NCBI RefSeq assembly: GCF_900129175.1
Contig: NZ_FQUI01000010.1
Coordinates: 1 to 57,882, forward strand
Source of the DNA: Marinitoga hydrogenitolerans DSM 16785
GTDB lineage: Bacteria > Thermotogota > Thermotogae > Petrotogales > Petrotogaceae
Length of the DNA: 57,882 nucleotides
Direction: 5' to 3'
A program made the translations under genes and the position numbers. Positions 27,572 through 36,997 of the stretch are shown here, piece after piece. The notes under the pieces were generated by a model, which searched no databases, was not told where the DNA came from, and saw nothing but the letters and a program-made list of their open reading frames with translations. The first letter of the stretch is position 1; each line of letters opens with the position of its first letter.

Positions 27572-30235
27572 ATGGAAAAGATGGTATATTTTTACGGAGG
27601 CGGTATCGCAGAAGGTAGCGCAAAATTGAAAAACTTACTTGGTGGTAAGGGTGCAAACCTTGCTGAAATGGCAAAAATGGGTTTGCCTGTTCCAGCTGGT
27701 TTCACTATTACAACAGAAGTTTGTGATTATTATTGGAAACATAATAAAACATTCCCAGAAACATTAGAAGCTGAAGTTGAAGCTGCTTTAGAAAGATTAG
27801 AAAAAGTTTCAGGTAAAAAATTCGGTGATAAAGATAATCCATTATTAGTATCCGTTAGATCAGGTGCTGCTGTATCAATGCCTGGTATGATGGACACAAT
27901 CTTAAACTTAGGTTTAAATGATGAAACTGTTGAGGCATTAGCAAAAAATACAGGTAATCCTAGATTTGCATATGATGCTTACAGAAGATTCATTCAAATG
28001 TTTGGAGACGTTGCATTAGGTATTCCTCATCATGATTTCGAAGAAGCTTTAAACGAAGTTAAGGCAGAAAAAGGTGTTAAATCAGATATTGAATTAGAAG
28101 CTGAAGATTTTAAAAAAGTCGTTGAATTATATAAAGAAATTTATAAAAAAGCTGGAAAAGAATTCCCACAAGATCCTAAAAAACAATTATGGATTGCTAT
28201 TGAAGCTGTATTTGGTAGTTGGATGAATGACAGAGCTATAAAATACAGAGCTATTAATGGTATTAAAGAAGGAGAATTATTAGGTACAGCAGTTAACGTA
28301 GTTATGATGGTATTTGGTAATATGGGCGAAGATAGTGGTACAGGTGTATGTTTCACAAGAGATCCAAATACAGGAGAAAAGGTAAAATATGGAGAATATT
28401 TACCAAATGCACAAGGTGAAGATGTTGTTGCTGGTATTAGAACACCTTATCCATTAGAAAAATTAAATGAAATTATGCCAGATGTATATAAAGAATTAAT
28501 AGACATTATGGATAGATTAGAACATCATTATAAAGATATGCAAGACATTGAATTCACAGTTGAAAAAGGAAAATTATATTTCTTACAAACAAGAACAGGA
28601 AAAAGAACAGCTAAAGCTGCAGTTAAAATTGCTGTTGATTTAGTAAAAGAAGGATTGATTGATAAAGCTACAGCAGTTATGAGAGTAACACCTGATCAAA
28701 TTGATAAATTATTACATCCTGCTTTTGATGAAAACGAAGTAAAAAAATCACAAGAAATCGGAGAAGGTTTGCCTGCATCACCAGGTGCTGCAACAGGTAA
28801 AGTTGTATTTAATGCCGATGAAGCTGAAGAATTAGCTAAAGAAGGAACACCTGTTATCTTAGTAAGACCAGAAACAAGCCCTGAAGATGTTGGAGGTATG
28901 AATGCTGCAGAAGGTATCTTAACAGCTACAGGTGGTATGACATCACACGCTGCTGTTGTTGCTAGAGGTATGGGGAAACCTGCTATTGTTGGAGCTGAAG
29001 AAATTGTTATTGACGAAAAAGCAAAAGAATTTACAGCAAGAGGAGTTACTGTAAAAGACGGAGACTGGATTTCAATAGATGGTACAACAGGTAAAGTTTA
29101 TCTTGGAAAAATAAAAACAATTAAACCATTAGGTTTAGAAGGTGAAGTTGCTGAATTATTAGAATACGCTGATGATATAAGAGTATTAGGGGTTAGAGCT
29201 AATGCTGACATTCCAAGAGATGCTAATGTTGCCAGAAACTTTGGTGCAGAAGGTATTGGATTATGTAGAACAGAACATATGTTCTTTGAAGGTGACAGAA
29301 TTCAAAAAATGAGAAGAATGATTGTTTCTAAAACAGTTGAACAAAGAGAAGCTGCATTAGCAGAATTATTACCATTACAAAAAGAAGACTTCAAAGGATT
29401 ATTTGAAGCTATGGAAGGATTCCCTGTAACAATCAGATTATTAGATCCACCATTACACGAATTCTTACCAAATGACGAAGAACAAATGAAAGAATTAGCA
29501 CCACAATTAGGTATAACTGTAGAAGAATTAAAAGAAATCGTTGAAAACTTACACGAATTCAACCCAATGATGGGACACAGAGGTGTAAGATTGGCTATCA
29601 CATATCCAGAAGTTGCTGTAATGCAAACAAAAGCTATTATTTTAGCTGCTATCGAAATGGTTAAAGAAGGTAAAAAAGTTAAACCTGAAATAATGATTCC
29701 ATTAGTAGGAACAGTAAATGAATTAAAATACTTAGATAAAATAGTTAGAGAAACTGCAGATAAATTAATTGAAGAAGCAGGAATTGATTTAGATTACAAA
29801 GTTGGTACAATGATTGAAGTTCCAAGAGGTGCCATTACAGCTGATGAAATTGCTGAAGTTGCTGAATTCTTCAGTTTTGGTACAAACGACTTAACACAAA
29901 TGACTTTAGGTTTCTCAAGAGATGATTATGGCAAATTCATAAATGATTACATTGAAAAAGGAATTTACGAAAAAGATCCATTCAAACATGTTGATCAAAC
30001 AGGTGTTGGCAGAATGGTTAAAATTGCAAAAGATTACGGAAGATCAGTAAATCCAGAATTAAAATTAGGTGTTTGTGGTGAACACGGAGGAGATCCAGAA
30101 TCAATCGAATTCTTCCATAAAACACAATTAGACTACGTAAGTTGTTCACCATATAGAGTTCCAATTGCAAGATTGGCTGCAGCACAAGCAGCAGTTAAAT
30201 TCAAAAGAGGAAAATTTGTAAATTACGCTGACTAA
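27572..30235 (+). CDS. ppdK: Pyruvate, phosphate dikinase
   Basis: The 887-residue protein has the three-domain plan. The ATP-grasp N-domain starts GGKGANLAEM. The swivelling phosphohistidine domain has H459 in GGMTSHAAVVARGMGKP. The C-terminal PEP/pyruvate barrel has C835 in GVCGEHGGDPES. It interconverts pyruvate and phosphoenolpyruvate with ATP/AMP/PPi, a central step in PPi-linked glycolysis or gluconeogenesis in anaerobes. AAGGAGGGAG precedes the ATG. A strong terminator follows. Confidence 0.97.
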   Translation: MEKMVYFYGGGIAEGSAKLKNLLGGKGANLAEMAKMGLPVPAGFTITTEVCDYYWKHNKTFPETLEAEVEAALERLEKVSGKKFGDKDNPLLVSVRSGAAVSMPGMMDTILNLGLNDETVEALAKNTGNPRFAYDAYRRFIQMFGDVALGIPHHDFEEALNEVKAEKGVKSDIELEAEDFKKVVELYKEIYKKAGKEFPQDPKKQLWIAIEAVFGSWMNDRAIKYRAINGIKEGELLGTAVNVVMMVFGNMGEDSGTGVCFTRDPNTGEKVKYGEYLPNAQGEDVVAGIRTPYPLEKLNEIMPDVYKELIDIMDRLEHHYKDMQDIEFTVEKGKLYFLQTRTGKRTAKAAVKIAVDLVKEGLIDKATAVMRVTPDQIDKLLHPAFDENEVKKSQEIGEGLPASPGAATGKVVFNADEAEELAKEGTPVILVRPETSPEDVGGMNAAEGILTATGGMTSHAAVVARGMGKPAIVGAEEIVIDEKAKEFTARGVTVKDGDWISIDGTTGKVYLGKIKTIKPLGLEGEVAELLEYADDIRVLGVRANADIPRDANVARNFGAEGIGLCRTEHMFFEGDRIQKMRRMIVSKTVEQREAALAELLPLQKEDFKGLFEAMEGFPVTIRLLDPPLHEFLPNDEEQMKELAPQLGITVEELKEIVENLHEFNPMMGHRGVRLAITYPEVAVMQTKAIILAAIEMVKEGKKVKPEIMIPLVGTVNELKYLDKIVRETADKLIEEAGIDLDYKVGTMIEVPRGAITADEIAEVAEFFSFGTNDLTQMTLGFSRDDYGKFINDYIEKGIYEKDPFKHVDQTGVGRMVKIAKDYGRSVNPELKLGVCGEHGGDPESIEFFHKTQLDYVSCSPYRVPIARLAAAQAAVKFKRGKFVNYAD

Positions 30236-30246
30236 TATAATAATCA

Positions 30247-30280
30247 AACCCCGGGAGAATATTTCTCCCGGGGTTATTTT
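30247..30280. terminator. Bidirectional intrinsic terminator
   Basis: The 13-bp stem AACCCCGGGAGAA / TTCTCCCGGGGTT (30247-30259 with 30263-30275) is unusually GC-rich for this region and is followed by a T-rich tail. It ends ppdK and also lies downstream of the minus-strand small ORFs. Confidence 0.88.
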
Positions 30281-30321
30281 ATTTAAATTTTTCACGTATT
30301 TCAAAACATGTATTCTCTTCT

Positions 30322-30505
30322 TTATTCATTAATAATTTTATTAACCTTATAAATTCTATATCCTCTATTACCTATTATTAATATATGATCATTAACATTT
30401 AATAATCTAACATTGATTTCAAATATTTCATCCAATTGTAATTCATAAAATACTTTAACTATTTTATTTGTATAAGATACATAAGCAACCTTTAGTTTTT
30501 TTCAC
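30322..30505 (-). pseudogene. Small ORF (~60 aa) frameshifted at an A7 run
   Basis: On the minus strand, AGGAGGGG precedes a GTG (30505) followed by seven A. Frame 1 from this GTG stops after 13 codons. Removing one A gives M-K-K-L-K-V-A-Y-V-S-Y and an open frame of about 60 codons to TAA at 30322. The predicted product includes VFYELQLDEIFEINVRLL and GNRGYRIYKVNK. Either the gene is broken, the sequence has an indel error, or slippage on the A-run restores the frame. It lies downstream of the ParB-BMP gene on the same strand. No family is recognised. Confidence 0.5.
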
Positions 30506-30572
30506 ACTTGCCCCTCCTCATACACATATATATCATCTTCAAAAATACTCAAATATAATATTTACAATATTT

Positions 30573-30629
30573 TTATATTTTTCTTCTACCCAGCTTTCTG
30601 TCAAAGTCGGGAGGTAATTCTAAATACAT
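30573..30629 (-). CDS. Very small ORF, 18 aa
   Basis: ATG 30629 has a strong GGAGGAAATAAA Shine-Dalgarno site and begins 19 bp after the stop of the ParB-BMP gene. It encodes MYLELPPDFDRKLGRRKI and ends at TAA 30573. The well-placed ribosome site and operon position are the main support. The function is unknown; it could also be the intact head of a decayed longer gene. Confidence 0.4.
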   Translation of the reverse strand: MYLELPPDFDRKLGRRKI

Positions 30630-30648
30630 TTTATTTCCTCCAATTTAT

Positions 30649-32568
30649 TTATACCTGTTTATCTGTACTAAAAATTACCCTTTCTAATTCTCCTTCAACA
30701 TTGTCAAGATACCAATCTATTTTCAGTAAATCTTCATCCATTATACTTTCATTTTTATCAACAATTAAGTTATTATTATGATCATATATAGGACCGCTAA
30801 AAATATCAAATTCTCTATTCTTTATTAAATGTTTCATTATTCCAACTAATTTTTCTGTTTGTCCAGGTATTAAAGATTTTGATTTGTATAGTCTAACAAT
30901 TTTTCTATCCATACCATACCAATATTTTCTCAAATCTTCTCTGTTTTTTGTTGAAGTTATGACCCATTCATCATTCAACAATTTCTTTATTATCTTTTCA
31001 TAAAATGGCCCCCAATTCCATGTAGCTGCTGCTAAATACGTTTTTGGATTTATATGATCTGTTTTTATATTATAACCAATATTGTATATATTATATTTAT
31101 CAGCTATAATTAACGGTATTAATGTATCCATATTAGAAGATAAAATATCGATCCCTTTATTTATTAATTCCAAAGTTGTTTTTTCTTCTATTTCTTTGTT
31201 TATCCATTCTTTCGTCCATTTTATAATAATCTTCGCCTTGGGATTTACCATTTTCACACCAAGGGCAAATGCATTCAAACTTCTTATAAATAATGGCAAT
31301 GGATAAGGTGCAATGTAGCCTATTTTATTACTTTTAGTCATTGTACCAGCAAGTATTCCCGATAGAAATTTGGGTTGATATATTCTCCCAAAATATACAG
31401 AAAGATTTCTATAACTCTTATATCCTGCACAATTTAAAAATTTTATGTTTGGAAATTCTATTGCCGCTTTATATGTTGAATCCATATAATCAAAACTGGT
31501 AGTTATTATTAAATCATAATTTTGTTCTACTAATTCTTTAATTACATCATACGATTTTTCTTTTTCAACATTTTCTATATAAAATGTTGTTACTTTATCT
31601 TTAAATCTTTCTTCTAAATACTTTCTTCCTATATCATGAGATTTAACCCATGTACTTTCTTCAATGCGATTTCTATATAAAAAAGCTATATTTAAATGTT
31701 TTTCTGAATGTGTTTTTATTAAAGATAGAAAAACATCATGGAATATATTCTTTCTTCCTTCAATATAAATATCTTCTAATTCTTTTATTATTAATCTAAC
31801 CTGTAATTTTAATTCTTTATCAAGAATTGATTTTTCGATTCCATATTTTTTTAAATAGTATAAAAATGCTTCTCCTGTAGTAATTGGTAGTTTCTCGCCA
31901 TTTAATTCATGGTATATCTTTCTGAAATTCCAATAAATTGATTTCTCAAAATATCTAAAAAATTCTTTTGGATTCTCTTTATTTTTTTTGATATAGTCAA
32001 ATAATATTTTTTCTAATTCTTTAAAACCGCCTTCCCTTTTAAACCAGATCATGTTTATTTTTGTTTTATCATAAAATTCTAAAAATTCATAATATATTCT
32101 TATATTTAAATCCATTTCATCATACTTTGGAACTAACCTTTTTACATTTGCCATTATTGATGGTGAATCAAGGTATTTTAAAACACTTGCACGTTTATTT
32201 CCTTCCACAACATAAAATTTATTTAAGTATTCATAAGCAATTATAGCATCTCTAATTCCCTCTTCTTGCTGTGCTTCGAATAAATTCATCCATTTTATAG
32301 CAAACTCTGTATCTTCTTCCAAAAGTGGCATAAAATTCTTTGCAAATGCACTTTTTCTTGATCTATAAAGTGTTCCTTTTACCTTTTTTATAGGAACTTC
32401 TATAATCCCCAAGGAAACTTCACTAATAATATGCTCATCTTTTAATATCTCTTCAAGTGCTGGTAAATATCCATCTTTACCTCTACTTTGCCAATATAAT
32501 AATTCCCTTTCTCCCATCTTTTTTGCATTTCTATATTCTTTTGAACTATCATATCTTATATTGTTCAT
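30649..32568 (-). CDS. Cytoplasmic fusion of ParB-like domain and BMP/PnrA-type binding domain
   Basis: The 639-residue protein has no signal peptide. Residues about 45-135 resemble a ParB/sulfiredoxin-like fold: IIEVPIKKVKGTLYRSRK and, at 116-130, NKFYVVEGNKRASVL. A helical middle (about 140-285) follows. Residues about 290-610 match BMP/PnrA-type periplasmic-binding domains (LNIAFLYRN, FLSGILAGTMTKSNKIGYIA, LNAFALGVKMVNP, the TWNWGP block). PnrA-type domains bind purine nucleosides, so this looks like an intracellular nucleoside-type sensor. GGGAGAGG precedes the ATG. It is downstream of a phosphoesterase gene and upstream of two small ORFs on the same strand. The biochemical role is unknown. 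Confidence 0.7.
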   Translation of the reverse strand: MNNIRYDSSKEYRNAKKMGERELLYWQSRGKDGYLPALEEILKDEHIISEVSLGIIEVPIKKVKGTLYRSRKSAFAKNFMPLLEEDTEFAIKWMNLFEAQQEEGIRDAIIAYEYLNKFYVVEGNKRASVLKYLDSPSIMANVKRLVPKYDEMDLNIRIYYEFLEFYDKTKINMIWFKREGGFKELEKILFDYIKKNKENPKEFFRYFEKSIYWNFRKIYHELNGEKLPITTGEAFLYYLKKYGIEKSILDKELKLQVRLIIKELEDIYIEGRKNIFHDVFLSLIKTHSEKHLNIAFLYRNRIEESTWVKSHDIGRKYLEERFKDKVTTFYIENVEKEKSYDVIKELVEQNYDLIITTSFDYMDSTYKAAIEFPNIKFLNCAGYKSYRNLSVYFGRIYQPKFLSGILAGTMTKSNKIGYIAPYPLPLFIRSLNAFALGVKMVNPKAKIIIKWTKEWINKEIEEKTTLELINKGIDILSSNMDTLIPLIIADKYNIYNIGYNIKTDHINPKTYLAAATWNWGPFYEKIIKKLLNDEWVITSTKNREDLRKYWYGMDRKIVRLYKSKSLIPGQTEKLVGIMKHLIKNREFDIFSGPIYDHNNNLIVDKNESIMDEDLLKIDWYLDNVEGELERVIFSTDKQV

Positions 32569-32588
32569 ATTACCCTCTCCCGAATTTT

Positions 32589-33323
32589 TTAAATATAAAT
32601 ATCTTTAAAAGGAATGATTCCTTCTTCACCTATAATTTCTAATATTTCTTTTTTCTCTTCATCATATTTCACGTACTTATAAGGAACGGTGTTAAGCAAA
32701 TAAGAAACTTTGTTTTTGTAATGAATTTTAAAATTTAGTTTTTGATCTGTATATCTCGGATGTATATGGCCATAAAACCATATTTTAGGGAAATATTTTT
32801 TATATATTAAAGCCATATTTTTTGAACCTTTATGATATGAACTAATCTCCTTTTCAAACATATTTTCTAATCCAGGTGGGGAATGTGTTATTAATATATC
32901 TATATTCTTTATAAGTTTTAATGTTTTACTCCTTTGGAGTTTTCTTTTAAATGGAATCACATCTTTTTCTGAAAAATGAAAAGGTTTTTTTCCATATGAA
33001 AAGGCTCCAGAAAAACCAACAATAAAAAGATTTGATTTTAGATTTAATACATTTTTTAAATTTTTAATATCGTTATGAATAATAGCCAAACCTTTATAAG
33101 TATTAGAATAACCGTTTAATTCCACATCAAAAATATTTTTAAAATATTTTTTATCATGATTTCCATAAATCATATAACTTATTTTTGGTTTTAATGTGTT
33201 TAATAAATAATCAAAGTATCCAGGTGATAAATCCCCACAACCTAATAAAATATCACATTTTTTTATTTTTTTTGGTATATAATTTCGTTCCTCATCAGAA
33301 ACAGCAACTATTTCAATCATCAT
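32589..33323 (-). CDS. Metallophosphoesterase
   Basis: The 244-residue calcineurin-like protein has the motif series CGDLSPGYFD, YGNHDKKYF, THSPPG and YGHIHPRYT. The usual first motif (D-x-H) is not obvious; the N-terminus reads VAVSDEERNYIPKKI, so the first metal site keeps Asp but lacks the typical His. ATG ATG at 33323/33320 follows GGAAGGAAG. It is 20 bp upstream of the ParB-BMP fusion and probably cotranscribed. The substrate is unknown. Confidence 0.82.
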   Translation of the reverse strand: MMIEIVAVSDEERNYIPKKIKKCDILLGCGDLSPGYFDYLLNTLKPKISYMIYGNHDKKYFKNIFDVELNGYSNTYKGLAIIHNDIKNLKNVLNLKSNLFIVGFSGAFSYGKKPFHFSEKDVIPFKRKLQRSKTLKLIKNIDILITHSPPGLENMFEKEISSYHKGSKNMALIYKKYFPKIWFYGHIHPRYTDQKLNFKIHYKNKVSYLLNTVPYKYVKYDEEKKEILEIIGEEGIIPFKDIYI

Positions 33324-33666
33324 ATCTTCCTTCCAATTTTTTTATTATTATACCAGAAATTTATTAAATATATTTGTAGATAAACTACGATTTCTTATGT
33401 TAATTTATTGTAATTTGTTAATATTTTTGTCATATTGTATGTAATATTCTAATATAAGGTCTTTCATTATATTAATATAACGAAATCCCTATAACCTGGG
33501 GGTGGGAATATAAATTTTATATAAAAAAAGCATTACCTTTTTATAACTAGAATTAGTTTTTAAACTTTTTTTATAATAAGTCTTTATATTTTCTTAGCCA
33601 TATATACGATAATTTTTGTTATAATTAATTTGTATTAGTGAAAAATATATCGAAGGAGGTTGTAAA
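33324..33666. other. Intergenic region, divergent promoters
   Basis: This 343-bp AT-rich stretch separates the minus-strand phosphoesterase from the iron transporter operon. I see no ORF. A TATAAT at 33620-33625 is a likely -10 for the iron operon, with no clear -35. A G-rich patch (CCTGGGGGTGGG at about 33496-33507) stands out but has no partner I can identify. Confidence 0.5.
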
Positions 33667-34683
33667 ATGAAAAAGTTTGCATTTTTTATAGTTTTGATTA
33701 TTTCTTTAAATATTTTTGCCGGAGTATTCGGGTATGGCCAAGGCGGTGAAGTAAATGTTTATACCAGCAGACATTATGATACAGATCAAAAGTTATATGA
33801 TGAATTTACAAAACTAACTGGCATCAAAGTTAATGTGATTAAAGCGGGTGAAGACGAGTTAATAGAAAGAATGAAAAATGAAGGAAAAGATACAAATGCT
33901 GATTTATTTATTACTTCTGATGTTGGAAGATTACACAGAGCTAAAATACTTGGTTTATTGCAACCAATGGTAACTGAAACTTTAACAAGAAACATTCCAG
34001 CCTCTTTAAGAGATAGAGATAATTATTGGTATGCTTTAACTGTAAGAGCAAGGGTTTTAGCTTATGCTCCGGAAAGAGTTGATATTACAAAAATAAAAAC
34101 ATATGATGACTTAATTAATCCAGAATGGAAGGGAAAGATTCTTATACGTTCTTCTTCTAATATATATAATCAATCATTAGTTGCTTCATTTATTGCAATG
34201 TATGGTGAAGAATGGGCATTTAATTGGTCAAAAGGGATAGTTAAAAATATGGCAAGAGAACCAAAAGGAAATGATAGAGCTCAAGTTATAGCTGTAGCCT
34301 CTGGTGAAGGTGATATCGCTGTGGTAAACACTTATTATATTGGAAAAATGTTATTTTCATCAGATAAACAACAGGTAAATGCGGCAAAAAAAGTAAAATT
34401 ATATTTTCCTGAGAAAACACATATAAATGTAAGCGGTGCTGGTATTGCAAAATATTCCAAAAATAAGGAAAATGCCATTAAATTATTAGAATTTTTAACA
34501 AGCAAAGATGCTCAAAAAGAATTTGCTGAAGCTAATTATGAATACCCTGCAAATCCTGAGGTTGAACCCTCTGACTTCTTAAAATCATTTGGTGAATTCA
34601 CATCACAAGGCGTAGATTTAACTTTATTAGGAGAATATAATTCAAAAGCTGTAGAATTAATGGATAAAGCAGGATGGAAATAA
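33667..34683 (+). CDS. Ferric iron ABC transporter, substrate-binding protein
   Basis: The 338-residue secreted protein has a signal peptide (MKKFAFFIVLIISLNIFAG). The mature part begins VNVYTSRHYDTDQKLYDEF, typical of the FutA/FbpA group. The paired iron-ligand tyrosines are present (Y223-Y224 in NTYYIGKML), as is a further ligand region near YTSRHY. It binds Fe(III) in the periplasm and delivers it to the permease encoded 1 bp downstream. GAAGGAGG precedes the ATG. Confidence 0.93.
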   Translation: MKKFAFFIVLIISLNIFAGVFGYGQGGEVNVYTSRHYDTDQKLYDEFTKLTGIKVNVIKAGEDELIERMKNEGKDTNADLFITSDVGRLHRAKILGLLQPMVTETLTRNIPASLRDRDNYWYALTVRARVLAYAPERVDITKIKTYDDLINPEWKGKILIRSSSNIYNQSLVASFIAMYGEEWAFNWSKGIVKNMAREPKGNDRAQVIAVASGEGDIAVVNTYYIGKMLFSSDKQQVNAAKKVKLYFPEKTHINVSGAGIAKYSKNKENAIKLLEFLTSKDAQKEFAEANYEYPANPEVEPSDFLKSFGEFTSQGVDLTLLGEYNSKAVELMDKAGWK

Positions 34684-34684
34684 A

Positions 34685-36271
34685 ATGAAAAAAACTACCT
34701 ATATATTAATTTTACTGATTTCTATACCAATATTTATTGTTTTGTACAACCTATTTACTTCATATAATGAAAATTGGATACACATTTCTAATTATCTTTT
34801 AAAAGATTATATAATTAATTCATTAAAATTAGCTATAGGTACAGCTTTATTTTCATCTTTATTAGGAGTATTAAGTGCATGGTTTGTTAGTTATTATGAT
34901 TTTCCTCATAGAAAATTTTTTGAATGGGCGTTAATTTTACCTTTAACAATACCTCCATTTATCGGAGCATATGTTTATGCTGGAATGCTTAGTTATACTG
35001 GCACTATTCAAGTTTTTTTAATGCGATATACATCTTTTTCTGGAAAATCTTATTTGATAGATATTATGTCTATTCCAGGAGCAATTTTTATTTTTTCAAT
35101 GTTTTTATTTCCATATATATATTTAACAGTAAAATCTTTTTTTTCGAAACAAATTTCAGGAATTATTGAAGCATCTTATTCTTTAGGAAAAAACACTTTA
35201 ACAACATTTTTTAAAGTAATTCTTCCGTTGGCTAGACCCGCTATTGTTGGCGGGGGTAGCCTTGTAATAATGGAAGTTTTCAACGATTATGGTGTAGTTA
35301 AATATTATGGAATACCAACATTTAGTACTGGAATTTTTAAAGCTTGGTTTTCTTTAGGTGACATTAACACAGCAATAAAATTATCTTCCATTTTATTGAT
35401 ATTTGTTTTTGGTATTCTTTTTACAGAAAGATTATTAAGAAAACACAAAGCTTATTTCACGAAAAATAAGAACGTTATAAAAAGAAGGAAAATTAAAGGC
35501 TTTAAATTGTTTTTAATTTTATTCTTTTTAATTACATTATTTTTATTATCTTTTTTATTACCTTTATTACAATTAATACAATGGACAATTTTTTCATTTA
35601 AAAATACAAATATTAGGTTTTTCGAATTAACTTTTAACTCTATTTTTATTTCTTTAATAAGCTCTATTTTAATAATTGTTATTGCTCTTATTTTATCTGA
35701 TACTATACGATTTAGTGGAAAGAGTTCAAAATATGTTGCAAAATTGGCAACCATGGGATATTCAATACCAGGAGCAGTAATTGCTGTTGGTGTAATGGTT
35801 TTTTTTATTGGATTAGACAAAAAAATTATTCCACTATATAATTTTTTAAATTTTAAAACTAACTTAGTTTTATCATCATCTATTTTAATGCTTATATATG
35901 CTTATATTGTTAGATTTTTAAATATAGCTTATAGTCCTATTGATGCAAACTTTGAAAAAAACGGAAAAATATATCATGAATCTTCTAGAAGTTTAGGAAA
36001 AAGTTTTTTTACAACTTTTATAAAAATAGATATCCCTATGATAAAACCAGCCATTATAAGTGCGTTTATATTCTCATTTATTGAAATAATAAAAGAATTA
36101 CCTCTAACGCTCATATTAAGACCTTTTAATTTTGATACATTAGCAACAAAAGTATTCGAATATGCAAATGACGAAATGATTCACGAAGCTTCAGTGGCTT
36201 CAATAACAATAATTTTTATAATATTTATTTTTATAATAATATTAAGAAAAATAACAGGAGATGAAAAATAA
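34685..36271 (+). CDS. Ferric iron ABC transporter, permease
   Basis: The 528-residue protein has about 12 helices. It carries the duplicated permease domain of FbpB-type iron transporters, with two EAA-like coupling loops: IEASYSLGKNTLTTFFKVILPLARPA near 160 and HESSRSLGKSFFTTFIKIDIPMIKPA near 435. It forms the whole membrane channel. The gene begins immediately after the binding-protein stop and its stop overlaps the ATPase start by 1 bp, so the three genes form a tight operon. Confidence 0.93.
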   Translation: MKKTTYILILLISIPIFIVLYNLFTSYNENWIHISNYLLKDYIINSLKLAIGTALFSSLLGVLSAWFVSYYDFPHRKFFEWALILPLTIPPFIGAYVYAGMLSYTGTIQVFLMRYTSFSGKSYLIDIMSIPGAIFIFSMFLFPYIYLTVKSFFSKQISGIIEASYSLGKNTLTTFFKVILPLARPAIVGGGSLVIMEVFNDYGVVKYYGIPTFSTGIFKAWFSLGDINTAIKLSSILLIFVFGILFTERLLRKHKAYFTKNKNVIKRRKIKGFKLFLILFFLITLFLLSFLLPLLQLIQWTIFSFKNTNIRFFELTFNSIFISLISSILIIVIALILSDTIRFSGKSSKYVAKLATMGYSIPGAVIAVGVMVFFIGLDKKIIPLYNFLNFKTNLVLSSSILMLIYAYIVRFLNIAYSPIDANFEKNGKIYHESSRSLGKSFFTTFIKIDIPMIKPAIISAFIFSFIEIIKELPLTLILRPFNFDTLATKVFEYANDEMIHEASVASITIIFIIFIFIIILRKITGDEK

Positions 36272-36924
36272 TGTTTTTATATATTGAAGATATTTGGTTT
36301 AAATATGATAAAGAATTTGTTTTAAAAGGTGTTGATTTTCAAATTTCAAAAGGAGAAACTGTTGCAATTTTAGGAGAAAGTGGTAGTGGAAAAAGCACCA
36401 TACTTAGAATAATTGCTGGTTTTGAAAGACAACAAAAAGGTATTATTAGATTAGAAGATCAAATATTATCATCTAAAAATAAATTTTTATTACCAGAAAA
36501 AAGACATATTGGATTTGTTTTTCAAGACTATGCTTTATTTCCACATATGACTGTTAAACAAAATATAGAGTATGCCAAAAAAGGTAAATATAAAAATATG
36601 TTAAAATTAGTCGATTTAGAAGGATTCGAAAACAGATATCCTCATGAACTAAGTGGTGGTCAACAGCAAAGAGTTGCTCTTGCTAGAACATTGGCAGTCG
36701 AACCAAAATTACTTTTATTAGACGAACCTTTTAGCAATTTGGATGAAATGTTAAAAGATAAGATAAGAAATGATTTAAAAAATATATTGAAAAAAGCCAA
36801 AATAACAACAATTATAGTTACTCATGATAAAAATGATGCATATGCTTTAGCTAATAAGATTATTACATTAAAAGACGGAAAAGTTGAAAATATTGAAAAT
36901 ACTAAAATTAAAGTCATGATGTGA
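36271..36924 (+). CDS. Ferric iron ABC transporter, ATP-binding protein (short form)
   Basis: The 217-residue ABC ATPase has Walker A GESGSGKST (35-43), Q-loop FQDYALFPHM, signature LSGGQQQRVALAR, Walker B LLLLDEPFSNLDE and the H-loop THDKNDA. It energises iron import with the preceding two proteins. It lacks the C-terminal regulatory beta domain of about 130 residues found in typical FbpC. Its start overlaps the permease stop. Confidence 0.93.
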   Translation: MFLYIEDIWFKYDKEFVLKGVDFQISKGETVAILGESGSGKSTILRIIAGFERQQKGIIRLEDQILSSKNKFLLPEKRHIGFVFQDYALFPHMTVKQNIEYAKKGKYKNMLKLVDLEGFENRYPHELSGGQQQRVALARTLAVEPKLLLLDEPFSNLDEMLKDKIRNDLKNILKKAKITTIIVTHDKNDAYALANKIITLKDGKVENIENTKIKVMM

Positions 36925-36967
36925 CCCAAAAGAACATTCGTTCTCGATCTTTATATTATTTAAAAAT

Positions 36968-36990
36968 CCCCTGTACAAAAAGTACAGGGG
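36968..36990 (-). terminator. Intrinsic terminator of the phosphomutase operon
   Basis: CCCCTGTAC-aaaaa-GTACAGGGG (36968-36976 with 36982-36990) is followed on the minus strand by ATTTTTAAA, close behind the phosphomutase stop. On the plus strand the T-run is weaker, but it may also end the iron operon. Confidence 0.82.
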
Positions 36991-36997
36991 AGATTTG

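Noticed and set aside
33496-33507. G-rich patch upstream of the iron operon as a riboswitch
   Set aside because: I could not find matching helices or a conserved core, and no ORF follows it as for a ribosome site.
36931-36944. AGAAC-attc-GTTCT hairpin after the iron operon
   Set aside because: The 5-bp stem is weak and lacks a T-run directly after it.
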